36,152 nucleotides of DNA from an uncultured Acidimicrobiales bacterium (GCA_937925845.1 CALAML010000221.1:1-36152); one strand, 5' to 3'; positions 9,001-16,341 are shown, counted from the stretch's first letter. The notes: generated by a model from the letters alone, not told the origin. Program-made: numbers and translations.

Positions 9001-9333
9001 GTCTTGGCCGGCGGCGTGACCATCGAGGAGGGCGACGAGGGTCGCACCCGGGCTCGAATCCCGGTCACCCTCTCGGCTCCATCGCAGGAGGTGGTGAGCG
9101 TCCGGTGGTCAACCCTCGATCTGTGGGCCGAGGCGCCGGAGGATTTTGTTGCCGCCCAGGGGGTGTTGTCGTTCCCGGCCGGTCGCACCGAGGCCACCAT
9201 CGACATTCAGGTCATCGGCGACCTTGAGGCTGAGGATGATGAGTTGGCGGTAGTGGGACTGAGCGATGCCACCAACGCCGAGATCGGCGGCTTCTTCGGT
9301 CTCGGCGCCATCCGCATCACCGACGACGACTAG
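6028..9333 (+). CDS. Large secreted beta-propeller (PQQ-like repeats) protein with C-terminal Calx-beta domain
   Basis: The 1101-residue protein has a Sec signal peptide: basic RRALKRG, hydrophobic core about residues 22-37, and AxA site SANA/Q after residue 42. Residues about 65-430 resemble an SMP-30/NHL-type propeller (VLYSTEGNRMRRIDTS; GLALAPNGNIFAASVLTGHIAEYD; SLAVGSDGTLYYSDLD). Residues about 470-960 form a second propeller with PQQ-like blades (VVYVSSWDGMFHAVRFDDGSVVWQVEWE; YLYGLDAATGEEQWRF; HTLDLDTGEIIWQN). Residues about 990-1101 fit a Calx-beta domain (VTIEEGDEG ... EDDELAVVGLSDA ... IRITDDD). The architecture suggests an extracellular or surface protein. PQQ cofactor binding and dehydrogenase activity are possible but not shown, because PQQ-type blades also occur in non-enzymatic scaffolds. 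GTG start with RBS GGGAGGA six bases upstream. Strongly acidic, as is common for secreted proteins of marine bacteria. Confidence 0.8.
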   Translation: MVGVCWLTTLGGFRRALKRGAAPFFAALLILTLIPAVPSANAQNQIEADSVELVEEAEIEGVDIGLPTTGGVATEVLYSTEGNRMRRIDTSTIDAAVADGADLGEAVVVRSASDPALVNETGTAYDIGRDVNGEICFFEDGTGRFVAGEDTGQPNPPAGWGVFEADGTQAGKLTATYQIESPEPFGCEFAANGNLFTSDVGFQGFGDASGQLILWFDPDSTYPGPAGAYPDTDEPSTNFCKLATDLGTAGSVTIDDRGRVYVSQASGLSIERFSPPFPTSADAAGGCGDTDNTGAPLADSVNRETFAVPSDGMATFSGLALAPNGNIFAASVLTGHIAEYDLEGNLVRLILDPEREDLPIATGNPQSLAVGSDGTLYYSDLDLQGVLPDVGTGGNGKLWRIRFDRSGDPLAPEMIRDSLRFPDGLGIRTEPFTLPIEWSTQAGGPLRQSFNPAERWLTPETAPNLVEKWTHPTEAVVTSSPVIATVDLPGEGPTRVVYVSSWDGMFHAVRFDDGSVVWQVEWEDQPGATFVGAGGPTIADVDGRRMLIVPGGQYLYGLDAATGEEQWRFATGTGCRDPQTGEFPGLCAFDGERNEIETTPIVHNNIAYFGMDVNDVATGKGGFFGVDVTDGTLAWYFDVATGATCTPNPGDEIRRYDGYHSEAELGLPAGFFASRAGCDHDRGVTGCGNVWTTAALDVDREMIFFGTSNCDTDNDPATPEPGPNMPPFDEALVALNIDGTAAWRWRPREVDPDDLAFGAGLNLFSIRDPQGLAEPGAEPAMIDVVGIGNKDGTYYVVDRDGVNEVTGLAWDDPAPRDLPYWETNVVPGGRAGGIIATAAVDEVERRVHFGTAPGFDPLDPQQPTVHTLDLDTGEIIWQNTDATGSGADASFGHTSAVPGVVMVGATASPHLRIYDAADGTLLFDEIVGNNTTLSGISSGAAVLDGTVIVGTGLGARTNGGSTPGDFTANSPATLSAWCVPGTRNCPGPEPTVLAGGVTIEEGDEGRTRARIPVTLSAPSQEVVSVRWSTLDLWAEAPEDFVAAQGVLSFPAGRTEATIDIQVIGDLEAEDDELAVVGLSDATNAEIGGFFGLGAIRITDDD

Positions 9334-9387
9334 TCCCATCCGCCAGCCGAATCAGTCGTCAGCGTGGCCGCGGCGCCCAAACTCCCA

Positions 9388-9434
9388 AAATGTCGGAAAT
9401 ATGCGACAAACTTTGTCGTTTTCTTCCGACATTT
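9388..9434. repeat. Dispersed inverted repeat, copy 1 (11-bp arms, 25-nt spacer with inner palindrome)
   Basis: AAATGTCGGAA (9388-9398) is the exact reverse complement of TTCCGACATTT (9424-9434). The 25-nt spacer contains a second palindrome, CGACAAA-C-TTTGTCG (9404-9418). It lies between the convergent propeller and aquaporin genes, so it could serve as a bidirectional terminator. The same arms with the same spacer length recur at 34667-34717. Confidence 0.85.
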
Positions 9435-9448
9435 CGGATAGTTGGTGG

Positions 9449-10162
9449 CTATTGACGGTCGGTGTCGGCGTTGTCGGCCTCCGCCTTTTCAACGGCGCCG
9501 GTGTCGGGGAACAGGTAGCGGATTAGCCCATAGGCGATGATCACCGATCCGAGCTGGGCTCCGATGAAGGCTGGTGCCGAGGCCGGTCGGATTCCGGCGA
9601 AGGTGTCGGTGAGGGTTCGGGCCAGGGTGACGGCGGGGTTGGCGAAGCTGGTTGATGAGGTAAAGGCGTAGGCGCCGGTGATGTACCCGCCGACCGCCGC
9701 AGCGACGACCGGAAGCGAGTGGCTTCGACTCACGCCGTAGATCACCAGGAGCAGTCCGATGGTGGCGATAAACTCGGCGAAGAAGGTGGCGCCGGTGGCC
9801 CGGTCGTTGGTCGACCACACCACCGGGTCGAAATCGAACATGATGTTGGCGCTGACCACGCCGATGGCGCCTCCGGCGATCTGGGCCACGATGAATGCCG
9901 CGGTGGTTTGGTTATCGATGTTGCCCATCAGGCGGTCGGTGAGGGTGACCGCCGGGTTGAAGTGGGCGCCGGATACTACCCCGAAGGTAACGATCAGGGC
10001 CGCGAGCACGGTGGTGGTAGCCACCGCGTTCTGAAGCAGCTGGATTCCGACGTCGTCGGTGAGTCGCTGGGCCATGGCGCCCGATCCCACGATGGCCGCC
10101 AGCAGGAAGGCAGTCCCCAAAAACTCAGCCAGTACTTTCGGACCCAGTCGTGGTGATGTCAC
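9449..10162 (-). CDS. Aquaporin / MIP-family channel
   Basis: Six-helix MIP channel with two NPA half-helices, NPA 69-71 (SGAHFNPAVTL) and NPA 175-177 (SFANPAVTLAR). It also has the typical start KVLAEFLGTAFLLAAIVGSG and an internal repeat start FFAEFIATIGLLLVIYGVSR. The GTG at 10162 gives 237 residues, the normal size. The open frame continues upstream into the divergent gene, but that part has no family character. The second NPA is followed by VTLAR rather than an immediate Arg, and short loops suggest the bacterial AqpZ-like or small-solute group rather than classical GlpF. Substrate (water, glycerol, metalloid acid) is undecided. No ars or glp genes lie nearby. Located in the cytoplasmic membrane, divergent from the ThDP enzyme gene with 129 nt between starts. 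Confidence 0.85.
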   Translation of the reverse strand: MTSPRLGPKVLAEFLGTAFLLAAIVGSGAMAQRLTDDVGIQLLQNAVATTTVLAALIVTFGVVSGAHFNPAVTLTDRLMGNIDNQTTAAFIVAQIAGGAIGVVSANIMFDFDPVVWSTNDRATGATFFAEFIATIGLLLVIYGVSRSHSLPVVAAAVGGYITGAYAFTSSTSFANPAVTLARTLTDTFAGIRPASAPAFIGAQLGSVIIAYGLIRYLFPDTGAVEKAEADNADTDRQ

Positions 10163-10291
10163 GGATGCGATCCTAGGTTCGGTGGCCACCGACCCGACAA
10201 CTCTCAGCGGCTGACGGTAGAGAGGGCGGGCCGACGCCCGTTCTCTCGGGCCTCTCAAACACGAGGCATGGGGCCGTTCTAAAGTGATGCG

Positions 10292-11986
10292 GTGCCCGCT
10301 CCTCCCAGCACTCCCGACCCAGATCGGTCCGCTCAACCGGCCACAGCTCTGGCTCAGGCGTTGGCTGAACGGGGCGCCACTGTGGCCTTTGGTGTTCCGG
10401 GTGGCGGTCCCAACCTGGACGTGGTCGGTGCGATGGAGTCCCACGGCATCCGCTTTGTGCTGGCTCACAGCGAAACCGCGGCCGCCATCATGGCCTCAAC
10501 ATGGGGCGGGCTCAGCGGGTCGGCCACCGCGGTCGTGGTCACCAGGGGGCCGGGCGCAGCATCGGTGGTCAACGGTGCGGCTCAGGCCACCTTGGATCGT
10601 CAGCCGCTGTTGGTGGTCACCGACACGGTGCCGAATGCCAGTCGGGACCGTGTACCCCATCAGCGTCTCGATCAGCAGGCGATGTTCGGCCCAGTGACCA
10701 AGGCGAGTGGGGTGCTGGGCTCCGATGCCTCGGTTGGGGCGATAGTCAATGCGATCGATCTGGCGTCGGCAACCCCTGCCGGTGCGGTTCATCTCGACTA
10801 CGACGCCAGCGCCAGCACTACGCTCACCCCCGGTGGGGCCATCGACACCCCCGACCTGTCGGTGCCAACTGCTGCGGACACCACGACAGTGGATGACGAA
10901 GGGCTGAAGGAGGCTCGGGCGCTCGTGGCTGCGGCCGAGCGGCCGGTGGTGATTGTTGGCAGCGCCATCTCGTCGCCCTCACCTTCAACCTCTCCGGCAT
11001 CATCGTCGGCCAAGGACTCGCCCCGTAGCTTGTCAGTCGAAGCGGCACTCCAGGCGTTTGGCGCACCGGTGCTCACCACCTACCAGGCTGTCGGGCTCGT
11101 CCCGTCGGAGTCGGAAATCAACGGCGGTCTGTTTACCAACGGCATGAGCGAGCGGCCGCTGTTGGACCAGGCCGATCTGATCCTGAGCATCGGCCTCGAC
11201 GTGGTCGAGCCGATACCGGCGGCGTGGACCTACTCGGCACCCGTGGTCGCCATCGGCGCTCAACCGATGGCTGATCCCTACCTGCCGGTCGAACTCGAGT
11301 TGATTGGTGATGTCGCCGACCTGACCCATCGCGTATTGGTCGACCAGGTGCATCGTTGGGAACCCGGCGCCGGGAGTCAGCACCGCGAGCAGGTCCGGCG
11401 GTCACTGGCTGAAGGTGAGTCGTCTGACACCTTCGGCCCTCTCGCGTTGACCCACGCCGTCAGCAACCACACTCCCGGTTCGGCCACAGTTACCGTCGAT
11501 GCCGGCGCTCACTTTCTCGCCATCATGCCGAGTTGGCCGGTCGCCGAACCGCAGCAACTCCTGATCTCCAACGGCCTGGCCACCATGGGTTATGCGGTGC
11601 CGGCGGCAATCGGCGCCGCTCTGGCCCGGCCCGGCGAGCCGGTGGTGGCTCTCACCGGTGATGGTGGTTTGGGGATGTGTTTGGCCGAACTCGAAACCAT
11701 CGTCCGTCTCGGTCTGCCGATCGTGGTGGTGGTGTTTAACGATTCGGAGCTGAGCCTGATCCGCATCAAGCAGGGTGTTGGCCACGGCGGCGACCCGGCG
11801 GTGAGATACGGGCCCACCGACTTCGCTGCGCTGGCGCACGCGATGGGGATGCCATCGGCGGTGGTGTCGTCGCCCAGCGACGTTGGTCGTGAGCTCGACC
11901 AGCATCGGTTCGATCACCCGTTGCTCCTCGATGCCCGCATCGATCCAAGTTCCTACCCCCATCTCCTCCAGGTCAGTCGCGGTTAG
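10292..11986 (+). CDS. ThDP-dependent enzyme of the acetolactate synthase/benzoylformate decarboxylase superfamily
   Basis: 564 residues with the three-domain arrangement of IlvB-like enzymes. The N-terminal PYR domain (about 8-170) carries the ThDP-activating Glu, E61, in LAHSETAAAIMA, and the VVVTRGPGAASVVNGAAQATLDRQPLLVVTD segment. The middle domain is about 195-340. The C-terminal PP domain has the ThDP/Mg motif G456-D457-G458 ... N483 (GDGGLGMCLAELETI ... FNDSEL). The reaction is probably decarboxylation or carboligation of a 2-keto acid. No regulatory small subunit (IlvN) follows, which argues against a housekeeping acetolactate synthase. A Ser/Pro/Ala-rich insertion (SSPSPSTSPASSSAKDSP, about 228-245) lies in the middle domain. 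GTG start, no clear RBS. Followed 70 nt later by the PPOX-class gene. Confidence 0.82.
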   Translation: MPAPPSTPDPDRSAQPATALAQALAERGATVAFGVPGGGPNLDVVGAMESHGIRFVLAHSETAAAIMASTWGGLSGSATAVVVTRGPGAASVVNGAAQATLDRQPLLVVTDTVPNASRDRVPHQRLDQQAMFGPVTKASGVLGSDASVGAIVNAIDLASATPAGAVHLDYDASASTTLTPGGAIDTPDLSVPTAADTTTVDDEGLKEARALVAAAERPVVIVGSAISSPSPSTSPASSSAKDSPRSLSVEAALQAFGAPVLTTYQAVGLVPSESEINGGLFTNGMSERPLLDQADLILSIGLDVVEPIPAAWTYSAPVVAIGAQPMADPYLPVELELIGDVADLTHRVLVDQVHRWEPGAGSQHREQVRRSLAEGESSDTFGPLALTHAVSNHTPGSATVTVDAGAHFLAIMPSWPVAEPQQLLISNGLATMGYAVPAAIGAALARPGEPVVALTGDGGLGMCLAELETIVRLGLPIVVVVFNDSELSLIRIKQGVGHGGDPAVRYGPTDFAALAHAMGMPSAVVSSPSDVGRELDQHRFDHPLLLDARIDPSSYPHLLQVSRG

Positions 11987-12056
11987 CCGTCGCAGCATCG
12001 CCTCTGGCCATAAGATGAGGCCACACAAGCAGGACACCAACACAGGGGGTATCAAC

Positions 12057-12584
12057 ATGGTTACTGTCGCAAGATTTCTTGATGTTTCGGAGGGGACCCA
12101 GCCCAACCAGTTCAGCGTTGGCGATCGGGATCAGATCACCTCGATCAGCGAGCTGGATGACACCTACAAGCAGCTGATGGACAAACCGTTGGCCTGCGTG
12201 ATGGCGGTGATGGGTGGAGATGGCCGGCCCAACCTCACGCCGATGTGGTTCGACTACGAGGGCGACAAGGTGCTGATCAACGTCGCCGAGCATCGCAAGA
12301 AGACCGAATGGATTCGAGCCAACCCGCAGGTATCGATCCTGATCATGAATCCGGAGAACATGTATCACTGGATGAGCATCAAGGTCACTGTCGACCGGGA
12401 GGTTCACGAGGATGATCCCGAAGAAGGAGCCAAGGTTACCGAGCAGGTGAACCGCATCTGGCAGAAGTACATCGGGCCTGATGGCGGTGACGAGTACGGT
12501 CTCCGGGACCCAGGTGGAAACGAGCGCCGAGTGCTCTTCGAGTGCACCGTTGATCGCATCGCCACCTTCGGTGTGCCTGGTTGA
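12057..12584 (+). CDS. Pyridoxamine 5'-phosphate oxidase-like, PPOX-class F420/flavin-binding protein
   Basis: Split-barrel flavin-binding fold of 175 residues. The core LACVMAVMGGDGRPNLTPMWFDYEGDKVLINVAEHRKKTEWIRANPQVSI, here given only to locate it (about residues 44-93), has the PPOX features: strand-turn-strand with xGRPxxxPxWF, then R/K contacts with the cofactor phosphate. Members of this class in actinomycetes commonly bind F420 or FMN and reduce small substrates. The specific cofactor and substrate are not determinable here. The open frame extends upstream, but ATG 12057 has a purine-rich AGGGGGT 7 nt before it. Its TGA overlaps the next ATG by one base (TGATG at 12582-12586), which indicates translational coupling with the FAD monooxygenase. 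Confidence 0.8.
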   Translation: MVTVARFLDVSEGTQPNQFSVGDRDQITSISELDDTYKQLMDKPLACVMAVMGGDGRPNLTPMWFDYEGDKVLINVAEHRKKTEWIRANPQVSILIMNPENMYHWMSIKVTVDREVHEDDPEEGAKVTEQVNRIWQKYIGPDGGDEYGLRDPGGNERRVLFECTVDRIATFGVPG

Positions 12585-13801
12585 TGCCCCGTCGCCGCAT
12601 TGCGGTAGTGGGTGGTTCGTTGGGCGGGCTGACGGCCGCCTGTCTGCTTCGTGATGCCGGCCACGACGTTGTGGTGTTCGAGCGATCGAGCCGCGAGCTA
12701 GAAGAGCGCGGCGCCGGTATCGGGTTCCTCAGCGCCACAGCCAAATATCTGGTGGAACGGGCGGGGCTCGATGTTGGCACCATCAGCATCGAGACCCCGT
12801 TCATCCGCTACCTGAATCGTGATGATTCAGTGGCCAGCGAAGAGGCCCATCCGTATCTCTTCAGCTCGTGGAACACGGTCTACCGACGGCTGCTGGAGAG
12901 CTTCGACATCGATCGATATCGCCTGGCCCATGAGATGGTCGGCTTCGTCGCGAGCGGTGGAGCGCCGGGCCCAAGCGCCTCTAGTGACTCTGGCGATTCG
13001 GTCAGCGTCGACTTTGCCAACGGAACCTCCTACGACTGTGAGCTGTTGGTGTGTGCCGACGGCATCGGTTCTATCGCCCGAGCCAAGCTCCAGCCAGAGG
13101 CGGCTGCGGCCTACGCCGGCTATGTGGCCTGGCGGGGCATGGTGCCCGAAGCCAACCTGCCGACCGCGGTGGTGGATCGACTCGGCGACGCCATCACCTA
13201 CTTCGTCTACGCCAACAGTCACATTCTGGTGTATCCGATACCGAACGTGGCCGGTTCGGTGGCACCAGGCGACCGTCTGTTGAACTTTGTCTGGTACCGC
13301 AACTACGCCGAGGGTGATGATCTCGGGGATCTCCTGACCGACCGAACCGGCACCCGTCGTGAGCTGTCGGTCCCACCGGGGGCCATGGCGCCCCATCACG
13401 AAGCCGAGGCCCGCGCCGTTGCCGCCGCTCGCCTGCCACCCACAATCGCCGCCGTGGTCGACGCCACCGAGGAGCTCTTTGTGCAGAGCATCTACGACAT
13501 CGAGGTAGAAGCGATGGCGTTCGGGCGGGTATGTCTGCTCGGCGATTCGGCCTTTGCCGTTCGTCCCCACGCCGCTGCGGGAACGGCCAAGGCCGCTGAT
13601 GACGGCTGGGCCCTCGCCGCTGCGCTTGATGCTCATGAATCGCTCGACGACGCGCTGGCAGCCTGGGAGGCGACGCAGCTCAAGCTCGGCCGATCGTTGC
13701 TGGAGCGGACCCGCGAAGTGGGCTCCCGCTCGCAGGTGACCAACACCTGGGTACCGGGCGCCCCCGACACGATCTTTGGCCTCCACCGGCCCGGGGACTG
13801 A
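12584..13801 (+). CDS. FAD-dependent aromatic-ring monooxygenase (PHBH/DHPH type)
   Basis: Group A flavin monooxygenase of 405 residues. The Rossmann motif GGSLGGLTAACLLRDAGHDVVVFER is near residues 8-32, the DG motif in VCADGIGSIARAKL is near 158-171, and the GD motif is in GRVCLLGDSAFAVRPHAAAGTAKAADDGWALA. The conserved YAGYVAWRGMVPE block and RPHAAAGTAKA favour the 2,6-dihydroxypyridine 3-monooxygenase-like subgroup, NAD(P)H-dependent hydroxylases of heteroaromatic or phenolic rings. The ATG overlaps the stop of the PPOX-class gene (TGATG); the preceding in-frame TTG is less likely. Co-expression with a possible F420/flavin reductase suggests joint action on an aromatic compound, which is inference. 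Confidence 0.85.
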   Translation: MPRRRIAVVGGSLGGLTAACLLRDAGHDVVVFERSSRELEERGAGIGFLSATAKYLVERAGLDVGTISIETPFIRYLNRDDSVASEEAHPYLFSSWNTVYRRLLESFDIDRYRLAHEMVGFVASGGAPGPSASSDSGDSVSVDFANGTSYDCELLVCADGIGSIARAKLQPEAAAAYAGYVAWRGMVPEANLPTAVVDRLGDAITYFVYANSHILVYPIPNVAGSVAPGDRLLNFVWYRNYAEGDDLGDLLTDRTGTRRELSVPPGAMAPHHEAEARAVAAARLPPTIAAVVDATEELFVQSIYDIEVEAMAFGRVCLLGDSAFAVRPHAAAGTAKAADDGWALAAALDAHESLDDALAAWEATQLKLGRSLLERTREVGSRSQVTNTWVPGAPDTIFGLHRPGD

Positions 13802-13865
13802 GCCTGATGCTTGCTGGTGGCCCACGTGCTGTTGTTGAAAGTCCTTGAATGAATGGAACCCGGAG

Positions 13866-14996
13866 ATGAGCGCTGAGCCAGGCCAAGGCGTTGCCGACAC
13901 CATGGCGCTGGCCGCCGCTAGTGTCCTCGACAGCCTCGACCCAGAGCAGCGGGCTCGCGCCGCCTTCGATTTCGGAGATAACGAGCGGCGCCGCTGGTTC
14001 TACACCCCGACCGACCATGGTGGGTTGGCCTTGGCCGAGATGAGTTCGACCCAACACCGGTTGGTCTGGCGGCTGGTATCGACCGGTCTATCCGAAGCCG
14101 GCTTCAACACCGCTGCGGTGATCGTCGGCCAGGAAAACGTGCTCGATCGATTCGAAGGCTTCGGGGCCGATTTCGGCCGGGAGCGGGGTCGCGACCCGTT
14201 GTTGTACTGGGTGGCGGTGTTTGGCCAGCCCGGCCCGACCGGCACCTGGGCCTGGCGTTTCGGGGGCCATCACGTTTCGCTCAACTTCACCATCGTCGAC
14301 AACACGGTGGTGGCGGCTACTCCGTGCTTCTTCGGAGCCGACCCGGCCAGCGCTCCCCTGCTCGGACCTCATCTGCATCGCCCGTTGGGTGCCGTCGAGG
14401 ATCTGGGCCGGGAACTGGTTCATTCCCTTGATGAGGCCCAGCGCCACCAGGCGTTGGTGGCTGCGGTGGCTCCATCGGATCTGGTCGGGTCGAACCGGAC
14501 CACCCTCGCCGAAGGTGACGAGCGCCTGCTACTGCCGTTGGTGTGGCGCGGTCGGCTCGAAGAGAAGTTCGATCGACTGATGGCCCAGGCCCAGACCAAC
14601 CTCGATACCGAGTTGGGCACCACCCCCGAACAGCTGGCCCAACTTGCCTTCACCGCAAAGCCCAAGGGTTTGGCCGCTACCGCCATGACCGACGCCCAGC
14701 GCGAGCTGCTCCACGAGTTGATGCTCACCTATGTGGGTCGGATCCACGACGATCTGGCCGATGCCCAGCTCGAGCGGGTTGAGGCCGCGGCCAACCAACT
14801 GCATTTTCTTTGGGCGGGAGGCATCGAAGCCGGCCAGCCCCACTACTACCGGATTCAGGGCGGCGATCTTTTTGTGGAGTACGACAACGCGCCCCGGAGC
14901 GGGAACCACGTCCACACCGTCTGGCGCGACCTCCGAACCGACTTCGGCGGCGACCCGCTAGCCGAGCACTACACCGCAGGCCACCACGCCCACTAA
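13866..14996 (+). CDS. DUF3500 family protein
   Basis: 376 residues matching the DUF3500 pattern: DPEQRARAAFDFGDNERRRWFYTP near the start, then GLSEAGFNTAAVIVGQENVL, WAWRFGGHHVSLNFTIVD, ALTP-like segment, and the C-terminal LFVEYDN ... NHVHTVWRDLRTDFGGDPLAEHY. The many conserved His/Asp residues (HH in GGHH, HVH, DFGGD) hint at a metal site or hydrolase-like activity, but the biochemical role of the family is unknown to me. ATG 13866 is chosen; a TTG seven codons upstream is possible. It follows the FAD monooxygenase by 64 nt on the same strand, so co-transcription is likely. Confidence 0.75.
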   Translation: MSAEPGQGVADTMALAAASVLDSLDPEQRARAAFDFGDNERRRWFYTPTDHGGLALAEMSSTQHRLVWRLVSTGLSEAGFNTAAVIVGQENVLDRFEGFGADFGRERGRDPLLYWVAVFGQPGPTGTWAWRFGGHHVSLNFTIVDNTVVAATPCFFGADPASAPLLGPHLHRPLGAVEDLGRELVHSLDEAQRHQALVAAVAPSDLVGSNRTTLAEGDERLLLPLVWRGRLEEKFDRLMAQAQTNLDTELGTTPEQLAQLAFTAKPKGLAATAMTDAQRELLHELMLTYVGRIHDDLADAQLERVEAAANQLHFLWAGGIEAGQPHYYRIQGGDLFVEYDNAPRSGNHVHTVWRDLRTDFGGDPLAEHYTAGHHAH

Positions 14997-15091
14997 CGAA
15001 ATTTAGCGACTGGATAGAGCAACGGGCTCCCACCGTGGGTCCGTGTCCGCTTACCGTTAGAGGCATCGCCGTCAACGTAGAGTGGTGGCCT

Positions 15092-16045
15092 ATGGCCAAA
15101 GATCTGAGCCGGTATCTCGAAGCCGAGAAACGCCTGTGGGAGCATCTCGGTGTGACTCCGGTGGATCGGCGGGTGAAGCTGGTGGCGGGTGGCGAGCTTC
15201 GGGTGCAGGAACTGGGCGAGGGACCACCGGTGGTGTTCATCCATGGCGGCTCGATTTCGGGCGCGAGTTGGTCGAAGCTGGCCGCCGCCCTCAGCGGCGT
15301 GCGGGCGATCATGATCGACCGCCCCGGCTGTGGGCTCTCGGACCCGATCGTCGGCGAACCGTTTCGCCAACTGGCCGACGTTGAGCGCTATGCCGACGGG
15401 TTGCTGAGCCAGATCCTGGACGCGCTCGAGCTTGAAGAGGCGGTCGTCGCCGCCAGTTCCTACGGCGGCTATCTCGCCTTTCGAGGTGCGGCCGCCCACC
15501 CGGAACGGGTGAGTAAGCTGATCGAGTACAGCTGGCTCGTTGGGGCACCCGCGGCCGCGGCTCCCCTGCCGGAGCGCATCACCAGCCTGCCGGGTGTCGA
15601 CCTGATCGACCGTGGGGTAAATGCGCTGATGACCAGGGTGCCGATGAGTCGGGGCATGGTGAAGGCCTCGCTGAGCCAGATCGGGCTGGGGAAGGCGTTC
15701 AAGTCGGGCGCCTTCGACGATATCGCCCTCGATTGGGCCCATGCGCTGCTTCGCCATACCGACACCCTCGCCAACGACATTGCGTCAACCTCTCCGGTGT
15801 TTTCTCCGGTCAAGGGCCAAGCCGACGGCGTACCGCTTACCGACAAGCTGCTCTCTCGGTTGACCATGCCGGTACTCTTCCTTTGGGGTGAGGAGGATCC
15901 GAATGGCGGAGCCGAGATCGCCGCCGAGTTCGCGCCGCGGCTACCGAACGCCGAGTTGGTCATCGTGCCGGGCGCCGAGCACGCCCCCTGGCTCGACGAC
16001 CTGGAGTTGTGCGTTCGCCACACCGAGGAGTTCATCGCCCACTAG
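15092..16045 (+). CDS. Alpha/beta-fold hydrolase; stop codon lies in a MITE-like terminus
   Basis: 317 residues with oxyanion strand PVVFIHGGSISGASW, cap, and a likely triad of S123 (AASSYGGY, a variant elbow with Ser/Ala in place of the first Gly), D269 (LWGEEDPNGG) and H297 (GAEHAPW). The substrate is unknown; the fold covers esterases, epoxide hydrolases, haloperoxidases and C-C bond hydrolases. ATG 15092 is used because the open frame upstream of it overlaps the DUF3500 gene in another frame. The TAG stop (16043-16045) is the first part of the terminal repeat of the element at 16043-16205. The final residues EEFIAH reach a normal end for the family, so the protein appears complete. Confidence 0.82.
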   Translation: MAKDLSRYLEAEKRLWEHLGVTPVDRRVKLVAGGELRVQELGEGPPVVFIHGGSISGASWSKLAAALSGVRAIMIDRPGCGLSDPIVGEPFRQLADVERYADGLLSQILDALELEEAVVAASSYGGYLAFRGAAAHPERVSKLIEYSWLVGAPAAAAPLPERITSLPGVDLIDRGVNALMTRVPMSRGMVKASLSQIGLGKAFKSGAFDDIALDWAHALLRHTDTLANDIASTSPVFSPVKGQADGVPLTDKLLSRLTMPVLFLWGEEDPNGGAEIAAEFAPRLPNAELVIVPGAEHAPWLDDLELCVRHTEEFIAH

Positions 16046-16205
16046 TGTCCTGTTAGTGAAGTCCGTTGATGAAAACGGCGAGCTATCGGTGTCCCTCCCA
16101 AGGACGCAGAACCGCCACAACTCGGTGTTATGGCGCTTTCGAGGACGCCGGGAGGGGCTCCGAGAGCCGTCGAATTCGTGACATGACTTTGCTGACAGGA
16201 CACTA
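16043..16205. mobile_element. 163-bp MITE-like element with terminal inverted repeats
   Basis: The left end TAGTGTCCTGTTAGTGAAGTC (16043-16063) matches the reverse complement of the right end (16185-16205) at 18 of 21 positions, with the outer 11 bases identical. Inside, CCCTCCC (16093-16099) pairs with GGGAGGG (16150-16156). CGCCACAAC (16113-16121) pairs with GTTATGGCG (16127-16135) with one mismatch. The whole element could therefore fold on itself as a long hairpin. CTAG is present at both outer junctions (16042-16045 and 16203-16206), consistent with a TA or CTAG target duplication. It has no coding capacity. A non-autonomous element mobilised by an IS elsewhere in the genome is the likeliest reading. 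Confidence 0.75.
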
Positions 16206-16341
16206 GGTCGACGGACCTCGATTCCACGGAACTTGGTGACGCCCCTGAGGGTCCGCATTGGTAGTTCGTCGGTCGCTGCCGGGCCGGAGATGCGCGCCGC
16301 AAGCTACCGTGGTGTTGAAGCTGCTACTGAGGGGTGAGCCG

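Noticed and set aside
9388..9434. Integron attC site or dif-like recombination site
   Set aside because: The arms lack the attC core consensus, and the 25-nt spacer is far from the roughly 6-nt spacer of dif sites. No integrase is nearby.
10292..11986. Housekeeping acetolactate synthase large subunit (ilvB)
   Set aside because: No ilvN or ilvC follows, and the middle domain carries a Ser/Pro-rich insertion. Only the general ThDP family is supported.
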